The notes below the pieces were generated by a model. The model saw only the letters and a program-made list of their open reading frames with translations. It did no database searches and was not told the origin of the DNA. A DNA stretch of 64,000 nucleotides from a virus. The stretch spans positions 58,437 to 122,436 of the IMG/VR virus record IMGVR_UViG_3300020183_005033; one strand, given 5' to 3'. This document shows, piece after piece, positions 58,601 to 64,000 of the stretch; the stretch's first letter is position 1; each line of letters opens with the position of its first letter. Made by a program: the position numbers and the translations under genes.

Positions 58601-60566
58601 CGACAAAACAATTGCGATTAGTAGTACCGCTGCTTTAAAAATTCCAGTTGGTACAAACACAGAACGGTCTGCCTTTACGGCGACAGACGGAATGGTAAGA
58701 TACAACTCAACGGATTCTTTTTATGAGGGGTATTCCGACGGAAATTGGTCTTCATTGAGTGCTATCAAGATTCTTACAATTTCTTCCGCTACCGTTTTGT
58801 CCAAACAAACTAAATATTTAGCTAATACTTTTGCAGGCTCTTTTTCTGTTACTCTTCCCCTCGGCAGCGCAAACTCTAGAATTGAGATTAAAGACGCTAA
58901 CTTTACCTGGCAAACAAACAACCTAACGATCATTCCAGCCTCTGGACAAAGAATCCATAATCTAGCTATTAACGAACCCCTCGTGTGCGATGTTAATGGC
59001 GGTTGGGTTGGTTTGGACTGGGATTCTGTAAATTCTCGGTGGGTTTTAGCCACAAGCGCAATTGTAGACCTAAACGATACGTATGCGACTGAACTATACG
59101 CAGGGGTTGTTAGTACAGGAACTCAAACGTTTTCGGGCACAAAAACATTTAGTGACGGAATTGTATTAAAAACTAACGCAACGCCTGCAATTGCTCCGGC
59201 AGACGGGATTCAGGTTTATGCTAAAGCAGACAGTAAACTTTACACCTTAAACTCATCGGGCACCGAACAAGCCGTTGGTTCGGGCGGTTCAGTTTTATCG
59301 ATTACGCAAGCATCCCACGGATTTACTTCGGCTGATGTTGGTCGTCCGTTGTATCTTAACGGTTCCGCATATGCATTTGCAAAAGCCGATATTGAGGCTA
59401 CTGCCGAAGTTTCTGCGCTTATTAGCAGGGTAATCGATTCAAATAAGTTCGAGGTTTGTCTCGGCGGCGAAGTATCGTCGGTTGGAGCTAACCTTATTGT
59501 TGGCGGCGGGTTTCTCACGCCCGGAGAAGTGTATTTCCTCTCCGCATCCGAAGCTGGTAAAATTTCAACCACTCCACCTTCCGTTGTGGGTCAAATTTCC
59601 AAGCCCGTTGGTATTGCCCGTACTACGACTGCGCTTGATTTCTTCAATATGACCGGTTCTACAATTGGTGGAACAAATGCATATACGCAGATTGGTCTTA
59701 CCAATAACGCAGTTACGACTATTCAGAATGCTTCGGCATATGATAATGTAGAGTTGACTGGTTGGGTTTATATTAACGCAACTACCCCGCTGCGTTTTGG
59801 TATCAAAGTTCAGGTTACTAAGAATGGTGCTGGAACAAACTATCTTGTCAGTAACCAAACTACGGGCGATACTCCGCCACTTGGGTTTGACGTTGACGCC
59901 ACAGCGGCTGGTCTTGTTCAGATTACTTTACCTTCGATTGCGGGATTTACGTCTGCGGTTGTGCAGTTTAGCTTGAATGGACCTGCGGTTGGTGCGAGTT
60001 TGCCGTTGCAGATTGAGTCAACAAACGTAAGTTTTAGTACAGTTCAGGCTAAAGATACAAATGGTATCGCTTTCCGAAATTCAGCTGGTACAGGAATTGG
60101 TTCCCTAACGAATGCGGGATATCTATTAACACCAAATATTCCCGCATTTTATGCGTGGCAAACAGGGGGGATAGCTAGCACACTAACCGGTGCATTTGGT
60201 ACTATTGCCCCTAAATTTGGAAACACTAGATTAAATGTAAATGGCTGCTATGACACATCAACTGGTCGTTTTACCGCTCCTGTATCCGGGATATACGAAT
60301 TTCATTTTGGTATAACTCATCGATATTCTTCTGCAGCTGGTCAACTTGAGCCTACTTTTTATTTAAATGGATCGAATATTTCACCTCGTGGTTGTGCCTA
60401 TAGTTGGGTAACCCAAAGTAATGATCATGATTGGGTGCTTGCACATATGATGTTATCGCTAACTGCGGGTCAGTATGTGCAATGCGGAATACATGCGTGT
60501 GCCGCAGGTGTTGATTATTATTACGGAGAAAATTTAGGGTATTTTTCAGGCAAACTAATAGGTTAA
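55653..60566 (+). CDS. long tail fibre protein with C-terminal C1q-like domain
   Basis: 1637 aa. A short N-terminal attachment part is followed by many fibre repeats: variations of D-V-xxx-AAIxGTKI (for example near 270, 570, 690, 750) and TFSGTKTFSDG segments, which typify trimeric fibre shafts. Residues about 1500-1637 form a C1q/TNF-like jelly roll (FYAWQTGGI, LNVNGCYDTSTGRFTAPVSG, IYEFHFG), the receptor-binding head. A 50-bp near-identical repeat (56487 and 57381) shows recent duplication. It is the main host-recognition fibre, at the head of the block and with its own promoter. AGAGGG precedes the ATG. Confidence 0.85.
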   Translation: MAEILHKDLIGEDIHELRITIGSTAPSSVPLFVGQGYYDIVAKKLYISQGTSTVADWVTTEIPAFVNLIDTRTVSWTSTVIGSQIAYRANVEEAELILTSSNVTDFATAVLTIPQIVSLLADQHTRLVMRTGAEPQPSVWNPSFFNGLELDADSQKIKLSQNLSDTGNPTFDEITLTVKTKTPILTLTPGGTPTSASLYLDPVKGMVSSGYAGSTSSFVLENELGATVLSNPIGTDQLVVPSLGAGINTPGVVHTNSNGLLSSSKIIDVDVGVNAAIQGTKIIPDFGSQNVQTTGALFVDTIESDTDDISVLAGNTNKNISIGTGIGYNTITIGGLNSTVNISGATYTTPVEYVSEDKNIVVNFNASGQDSQESGLYVQEEYAGAHIDLLDAIWQSGNTVRYIVDGAGSGVDGLAAGEYIRVTNFLNNQNNGTFKVTTVNVGYVDVVNPQRTNASLDETGVSGASGARLLLNGYVHVGATRMSWEVRAPAHSGIIDLKPQALAKTLLLTSESTDNVTVKFNTNLTIDQDLQKTSSAEFSNLKLSSFGTGIVRSDVDGQLSSSLIQNSDIDGAAGISGTKIIPNFGSQNIQTTGDLSAGSVKITGFEPISGANLFKSTTNGLVLRGIAGTAASFKLISELGVNLVTITDNGTVTFHELTNGIVKASAAGVLSSSLITDADVGAAANIQGSKIQEASTTEPGIVTISSQSFSGNKTFTGNVAVSGLSTVGVVHNDVAGLLSTSLIMDADVNPSAAISAFKISIQPGGNITSIDAQAAIDELDEKKVAKTGDSMSGSLTFSSGFGIESTAPSAALNVGATSNTSVLNLGTGSSTKTINLGTGSGATTINIGGSGDTINIVGTLNSVNVTDMEVTDKNITLNKQGASSSGDGAGLGIEENASIVGYAKIGNSRTSWEFKAPAGSGNIRLTPSTEAYAAEFKIPSLTSSVVYSFPAITETLVGRSTTDNLSNKTLFNPIIDQITPYNVDKTIAISSTAALKIPVGTNTERSAFTATDGMVRYNSTDSFYEGYSDGNWSSLSAIKILTISSATVLSKQTKYLANTFAGSFSVTLPLGSANSRIEIKDANFTWQTNNLTIIPASGQRIHNLAINEPLVCDVNGGWVGLDWDSVNSRWVLATSAIVDLNDTYATELYAGVVSTGTQTFSGTKTFSDGIVLKTNATPAIAPADGIQVYAKADSKLYTLNSSGTEQAVGSGGSVLSITQASHGFTSADVGRPLYLNGSAYAFAKADIEATAEVSALISRVIDSNKFEVCLGGEVSSVGANLIVGGGFLTPGEVYFLSASEAGKISTTPPSVVGQISKPVGIARTTTALDFFNMTGSTIGGTNAYTQIGLTNNAVTTIQNASAYDNVELTGWVYINATTPLRFGIKVQVTKNGAGTNYLVSNQTTGDTPPLGFDVDATAAGLVQITLPSIAGFTSAVVQFSLNGPAVGASLPLQIESTNVSFSTVQAKDTNGIAFRNSAGTGIGSLTNAGYLLTPNIPAFYAWQTGGIASTLTGAFGTIAPKFGNTRLNVNGCYDTSTGRFTAPVSGIYEFHFGITHRYSSAAGQLEPTFYLNGSNISPRGCAYSWVTQSNDHDWVLAHMMLSLTAGQYVQCGIHACAAGVDYYYGENLGYFSGKLIG
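56487..56536 (+). repeat. 50-bp direct repeat, copy 1 (fibre gene)
   Basis: The 50 bp starting GGAACAAAAATTATCCC and ending TTCAGACAACCGG recur at 57381-57430 with two G/A differences, both in the same reading frame. High DNA identity in an otherwise diverged gene suggests recent duplication or gene conversion. Confidence 0.85.
57381..57430 (+). repeat. 50-bp direct repeat, copy 2 (fibre gene)
   Basis: Second copy, 894 bp downstream of the first. Recombination between the copies would remove or add a 298-residue shaft segment and keep the frame, since 894 is a multiple of three. Confidence 0.85.
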
Positions 60567-60577
60567 CGGAGAAAAAC

Positions 60578-61042
60578 ATGGCAAAAGTACCATTAATACA
60601 AAGCAGTTACCCTGTTTTTCCTGAACGCCCTTCTTTTTTTATAGGGTGGCCTGGGGCAATGTCTTTAACAGGAACCGCTGCTCTTCCTCCTACAGGAGGA
60701 ACGGTAAAATTTAATAATGGCTCTCATTTTAATACGTCAACAATGCGATTTACTTGCCCTGTTGCTGGACTGTATTTAATAGGTGCAAGCTATTTGCGAC
60801 AAAATGCAAACAATGTTGTAGTTCGTATGAATGCTTATAAAAACGGAACTAATGAAAACCAACAGCTGCGCTCTACCGAAGCATATACTGGTTTTAATTA
60901 TACAGCCGGACAATGGTGGTTATTAAAAGCAAATGTTGGCGATATTTTAGATGTTAGGATTTCGGCAGATGCTGCAACCTCGTTGTACGCGGACGGAGGA
61001 AACGGTGAATATAATTGGATTTGTGGATATTTAGTGGGGTAA
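60578..61042 (+). CDS. separate C1q-like fibre tip module
   Basis: 154 aa. RPSFFIGWPGAMSLTGTAAL, then VKFNNGSHFNTSTMRFTCPV and AGLYLIGASYLRQNANN, match the C1q-like jelly roll at the end of the preceding fibre (FNxG-x-xNTSTxRFTxPVAGLY). It has no shaft, so it could replace or complement the tip of the long fibre, or bind as a trimeric adhesin. GGAGAAA precedes the ATG, 11 bp after the fibre stop. Confidence 0.75.
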   Translation: MAKVPLIQSSYPVFPERPSFFIGWPGAMSLTGTAALPPTGGTVKFNNGSHFNTSTMRFTCPVAGLYLIGASYLRQNANNVVVRMNAYKNGTNENQQLRSTEAYTGFNYTAGQWWLLKANVGDILDVRISADAATSLYADGGNGEYNWICGYLVG

Positions 61043-61045
61043 CAT

Positions 61046-61753
61046 ATGTCATCATCAGTAATTAAACAGCAATCTTCGGGTATTGCGACAGAAACGCAAA
61101 GTGGACTGGTTAGCACAGGGACACAATCGTTCGGTGGCGACAAAACGTTTGCGGGCACTAAAGTAGTGGTAAATGGCAATGTTGGAGTGGGCACTGCAAC
61201 GCCGGGCGCTAAAATGCAACTTTCCGCAGGAGATGCTTCGTATGCTTGGTACGGCCCAAATACAACATGGGGTGGATTTCTTATAGTTGGTGCATGTCCG
61301 AATCAAGTTACTACACTTAAATCACAAATCATTTCAACCGATGGAAATGTGCATTTAGATTCAGCAACATCAAAAAGTGCTTATATAAATTATTACTCAC
61401 AAGGAAATACATATATTAATGGGCAAGCCGGAAATGTTGGAATAGGAACATTAACGCCTAGTTATAAATTACATGTGAACGGTTCTGGATTTTTTAGTTC
61501 AAACGTTTTTTGTAATAAAGGTGGATTTTCAAGCGGAGATGGAAACTTTCTTAACGGATTAGACGGATTCTACGGTTCAAGTTACGATGGTTATTATCTT
61601 ATGTCTCGACCAGGGTATAGTAGTGCATTTTGGCAACATGACCATGGTGGTTCTACGGGAACTATTCAATGGGCAACTTCGTACAATTCAGCTTTATATA
61701 GAAGAAATCGAACTGATAATAATACTTGGACAGCATGGAGGCAGGTGGACTAA
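61046..61753 (+). CDS. second tail-fibre protein, 235 aa
   Basis: A fibre-like protein: the N-terminus has QSGLVSTGTQSFGGDKTFAG, the shaft motif also present in the large fibre (STGTQTFSGTKTF), then GVGTATPGAKMQLSAG and VGIGTLTPSYKLHVNG, repeats known from fibre and chaperone-tipped proteins (VGIGTxxPxxKLHVxG). The end NNTWTAWRQVD is typical for fibre distal parts. It starts 3 bp after the C1q gene, with no strong ribosome site. Probably an exchangeable distal module. Confidence 0.78.
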   Translation: MSSSVIKQQSSGIATETQSGLVSTGTQSFGGDKTFAGTKVVVNGNVGVGTATPGAKMQLSAGDASYAWYGPNTTWGGFLIVGACPNQVTTLKSQIISTDGNVHLDSATSKSAYINYYSQGNTYINGQAGNVGIGTLTPSYKLHVNGSGFFSSNVFCNKGGFSSGDGNFLNGLDGFYGSSYDGYYLMSRPGYSSAFWQHDHGGSTGTIQWATSYNSALYRRNRTDNNTWTAWRQVD

Positions 61754-62100
61754 TGATTTTATATTTAAACATTAAAGAAAACAGAATAGAAGCCATCTTA
61801 AAACGTCCAGATCCTAACAACCCTTTTAAACTATATTGTAAGGAGTTAGAACTTCCGGATGATTTTAATATTCAAGTTGAATATTTAAATGCTGAGGGGG
61901 AATCTCGTCTTAGAGAAATGACGGTCGAAGAGTTAGAAACTGCGTTGAGCTACAGAGAACGAAGATATAATAATTATCCAAAACTTGCAGAACAGATGGA
62001 TATGCTTTGGCATGCTATGGACAAAGGGGAATTACCCAAGGTTGAATCTTTTTACAATGCTATTAAACAAGTTAAAGAACAATATCCTAAAGATAACTAA
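61753..62100 (+). CDS. tail fibre assembly-like protein, 115 aa
   Basis: ATG 61753 overlaps the stop of the fibre piece by one base. The C-terminal half YRERRYNNYPKLAEQMDMLW, then HAMDKGELP and FYNAIKQVKEQYPK, is the motif (R-x-x-x-YPxxxEQLDxLW, IxxVKxxYPK) of small phage proteins that follow tail fibre genes. They are thought to help fibre folding or act as attachment factors. The first half is a strand-rich domain. Confidence 0.72.
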   Translation: MILYLNIKENRIEAILKRPDPNNPFKLYCKELELPDDFNIQVEYLNAEGESRLREMTVEELETALSYRERRYNNYPKLAEQMDMLWHAMDKGELPKVESFYNAIKQVKEQYPKDN

Positions 62101-62165
62101 TTTTGGACTATTTGTGGACTTGGCAATTGCTAAAGGTTGGGCTACAGTGGCATCGGAGGTATCAA

Positions 62166-62561
62166 ATGGCTAATTTAAGTTTAATTTCTACTGCGGGTAG
62201 GGATTTTCAAGATGGCGGATATAAGATTAATTACGGCGTTTATAGCCCAACAGTAACCACAGTTTCTGGAGTTGCGGACGCAAATCTTGGAAACTCTTTT
62301 AGAGACATGAGAACAGGTAACAGAACAATTGCCGTTCATAATCTTAAAGATGGTCAATCTTTAACGGTTTTAGTTCAGGGTGCGCTAAACGATATTGTCA
62401 CCATAACTGTATTTGGTGATGCGGGGATTACTTCAGTGCCCGTAAAATACGGAGCAGGACAAAGCGGAACTATGGCTTCTACGTATTCTCTTTTTACAGT
62501 TTATCGCGTTGGGGGGGATTTAAATTTTGCAGTGATTGGTCCAATTCACGGGATAGTATAA
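62166..62561 (+). CDS. tail-fibre-region structural protein, 131 aa
   Basis: Start set at ATG 62166, since GGAGGT lies 6 bp upstream; the frame is open up to 62103. Beta-rich chain (YKINYGVYSPTVTTV, TIAVHNLKDGQSLTVLVQG, DIVTITVFGDAG) with Gly/Ser/Thr turns, like the tip domains of fibres. It sits between the assembly-like protein and the glycine-rich protein, separated by one base from the latter. An adhesin partner is plausible. The 65 bp before it holds only a doubtful frame. Confidence 0.6.
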   Translation: MANLSLISTAGRDFQDGGYKINYGVYSPTVTTVSGVADANLGNSFRDMRTGNRTIAVHNLKDGQSLTVLVQGALNDIVTITVFGDAGITSVPVKYGAGQSGTMASTYSLFTVYRVGGDLNFAVIGPIHGIV

Positions 62562-62562
62562 T

Positions 62563-63957
62563 ATGTTTTTTAATAATGCCGTTGGCATGCTGGCAACACA
62601 AAAAGCGATTGAAACGGAAGAAAAAATTACATCTTCTACAACAAAAACAATGTCGTCTGCTTACGTTCCCCAAAGCATTAAAGTCTGGGGAATTGGCGGG
62701 GGAGCCGGTGGATCCAATGGGGCAAATGGGGCAAATGGTAATGTCGGCGGCTCAGGAGTAAACGGAGGTACCGGTATAGCTGGATCCGGAGACAGCGGAG
62801 GTCGTGGCTGGTCGAGCGGCGGATACGGTTACGGTGGAGCCGGCGGAGCTGGCGGAGCCGCTGGCAACGGAGGAGCAGGCGGAGCCGGGGGGGCAGGCGG
62901 AGCAGGCGGTGGAAAAGGATCCGGAAATTTAAATAATTACATTTCTGAAAATTACAATACATATGATTTTTTTTCTGATTTTATTGGCGGGGTTGATATC
63001 GCAATCGTTGTTGGAAACGGAGGGAATGCTCAAACAAACGGAAGTTTATCTGGCGTAAGTATTAATGGGATTCAAAAAATTATGTATTCAGGTGGGCTCA
63101 TAAACCAATCACCTGGAACACCGGGAGCAAACGGAACAAACGGTACGGCTGGCAGCGGGGGAGCCGGTGGAGCCGGGGGTGCGCTCGTTGGAGGATCTGG
63201 AGTAAATGGCGGAGGCGCAGGAGGAGGAGCAGGCGGAGCTGGTGGTAGCGGACGAGGAGTCGGTGGAAGTGGGGGCACCGGGGGGATCGGCGGAAGCATG
63301 AGCATTGGTTTCGTCTTAGGTGGTATAGAATACGGAACCGGAGGCGCCGGCGGAAACGGTGGAATTGGCGGAATTGGTGGAATTGGTGGAATTGGTGGAA
63401 TTGGTGGAAACGGTGGAAATGGTTACGGAGGAGGAGGCGGAGGACAGTCTGTTTATCAAACAGATTTTTTCCACCCTTACGCTGGAAACTCCGGAGGCTG
63501 GGGTTGGGGCGGCGGTGGCGGTAGCGGAGCGGCCTCTACCTTCACAAATTTAGCCGGAGGAAACGGAGGCTCTTCGGTAAATGGATATAGTGGAGGAGCA
63601 GCAGGTAGTTTTCCACCCAATGGTTTTGGAGGAGGTTGTGGTGGCGGTGGCGGTGCCGGCTCCGGTGGAAATGGCGGCGGCGGTGGCGCTGGATATTATT
63701 TAAACGGTATATACTATCCGGGCGGCGGTGGCGGCGGAGGTTGGGGCGGCGGAGGAAATGGCGGACGAGGACAAGGATATTTGGGGCCATATTCCGGAGG
63801 TTCGGAAAGCGGCTATGGCGGTAGCGGTGGAGGATATGGAGGAGCAAGCGGAGCCGGGGGTGCTTCTGGTGGTGCAGGAACATCCGGAACTGCCGGTCAA
63901 GCTGGACAATCTGGCAAAAATGGCATAATAATATTAAGGTATAAAACATTTCAGTGA
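62563..63957 (+). CDS. glycine-rich adhesin-like protein
   Basis: 464 aa, about half glycine. The N-terminal 45 residues (TKTMSSAYVPQSIKVWGIGGG) have the entry strand of phage glycine-rich domains. Then come runs of Gly-Gly-X (GAGGAGGAAGNGG, GIGGIGGIGG) broken by short aromatic loops, and an exit strand NGIIILRYKTFQ. The layout resembles the polyglycine-II helix bundle of the phage S16 gp38 tip adhesin, where loops recognise the host receptor. Here the loops carry Tyr, Trp and Asn. It should be the outermost receptor-binding part. GC-rich codons reflect Gly content. Confidence 0.72.
   Translation: MFFNNAVGMLATQKAIETEEKITSSTTKTMSSAYVPQSIKVWGIGGGAGGSNGANGANGNVGGSGVNGGTGIAGSGDSGGRGWSSGGYGYGGAGGAGGAAGNGGAGGAGGAGGAGGGKGSGNLNNYISENYNTYDFFSDFIGGVDIAIVVGNGGNAQTNGSLSGVSINGIQKIMYSGGLINQSPGTPGANGTNGTAGSGGAGGAGGALVGGSGVNGGGAGGGAGGAGGSGRGVGGSGGTGGIGGSMSIGFVLGGIEYGTGGAGGNGGIGGIGGIGGIGGIGGNGGNGYGGGGGGQSVYQTDFFHPYAGNSGGWGWGGGGGSGAASTFTNLAGGNGGSSVNGYSGGAAGSFPPNGFGGGCGGGGGAGSGGNGGGGGAGYYLNGIYYPGGGGGGGWGGGGNGGRGQGYLGPYSGGSESGYGGSGGGYGGASGAGGASGGAGTSGTAGQAGQSGKNGIIILRYKTFQ
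63361..63414 (+). repeat. 9-bp tandem repeat in the glycine-rich gene
   Basis: Five in-phase copies of GGAATTGGT (first ends in C) followed by GGAAACGGT, coding Gly-Ile-Gly units. Slippage here would change helix length by three residues without a frame change. Confidence 0.8.
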
Positions 63958-63982
63958 TATTATTTTTTATAAGGAGTTTTAA

Positions 63983-64000
63983 ATGTTTATTAGTTTAATT
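63983..64000 (+). CDS. start of a further gene (partial)
   Basis: ATG 63983 is preceded by AAGGAG at 63971-63976. The first six codons read MFISLI. The gene runs beyond the window. Confidence 0.5.

Noticed and set aside
62131-62160. TAAAGGTT at 62131 as a sigma-28 -35 box
   Set aside because: The sequence 11 bp downstream (GCATCGGA) does not resemble GCCGATAA.
62101-62173. Short frame ending at 62173 before the gene at 62166
   Set aside because: It has only a GTG start without ribosome site, and the real start at 62166 has a good GGAGGT site.
63700-63949. Several frames in the glycine-rich gene, and the look of a repeat array
   Set aside because: Frames arise from GGN repeats; units are 9 bp without spacers, so this is not a CRISPR array.
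1-64000. tRNA genes, integrase, attachment sites, insertion sequences
   Set aside because: No T-loop motif in a cloverleaf context, no tyrosine or serine recombinase motif, and no terminal inverted repeats next to a transposase were seen by eye. A tRNA scan would be decisive.

Overview
The window is a late (virion) region of a large tailed phage with a contractile tail (myovirus type), or a prophage of one, from a Gram-negative host. The morphotype rests on a 939-residue tail sheath, three tube-like proteins, a 1013-residue tape measure and a full baseplate block with gpV-like spike, gp25-like and gp47/J-like proteins. The Gram-negative host is inferred from four small proteins with lipoprotein signal peptides and a Sec-exported transglycosylase. 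No rRNA, tRNA, CRISPR array, integrase or insertion sequence was seen. A major capsid protein, DNA polymerase and primase were not recognised, so much of the genome lies outside the window.

Layout: 1-5.9 kb holds small accessory genes, a ClpX-like ATPase on the minus strand, a possible lysis group (two small membrane proteins and an MltD-like transglycosylase) and dUTPase. 6.0-32.6 kb is one plus-strand tail module in assembly order: sheath, tubes, likely chaperones, tape measure, hub, spike, baseplate proteins, and a 2331-residue baseplate J protein. 32.6-38.3 kb carries a probable small terminase, a Mom-like DNA-modification enzyme, four lipoproteins and many small genes. 38.3-49.9 kb is packaging and head: a class II fructose-1,6-bisphosphatase overlapping the large terminase, HNH nuclease, portal, MuF-like head protein and two glycosyltransferase-like proteins. 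49.9-53.4 kb is a minus-strand operon with an SF2 helicase and a GT9-like glycosyltransferase. 53.5-55.5 kb has a prohead protease, a possible head protein and a short minus-strand operon with an AP2-like protein. 55.6-64 kb is a host-recognition block: a 1637-residue fibre, a separate C1q-like module, a second fibre piece, an assembly-factor-like protein and a glycine-rich adhesin-like protein.

The most striking signal is regulatory. Four intergenic sites (2434, 34852, 36517, 41612) match the flagellar sigma-28 (FliA) promoter pattern TAAAGTTT-N11-GCCGATAA with exactly 11 spacer bases, and each sits 26-40 bp before the start codon of a small gene. Two weaker copies precede the gene at 45193 and the tail sheath. 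The phage may therefore tie part of its expression to the host motility sigma factor, or to a related factor of its own. Ordinary sigma-70-type promoters (TTGAMW-17-TAAAAT) precede several late transcription units, and a divergent promoter pair with an 8-bp palindrome separates the helicase operon from the protease gene.

Other points of interest are the phage fructose-bisphosphatase with intact signature motifs, a ClpX-like unfoldase that lacks both the zinc domain and the ClpP-binding loop region, a lipoprotein metallopeptidase with a paralogue that has lost its zinc ligands, and a short MbcA/ParS-like antitoxin domain in the only long stretch without an assigned gene (35509-35938).
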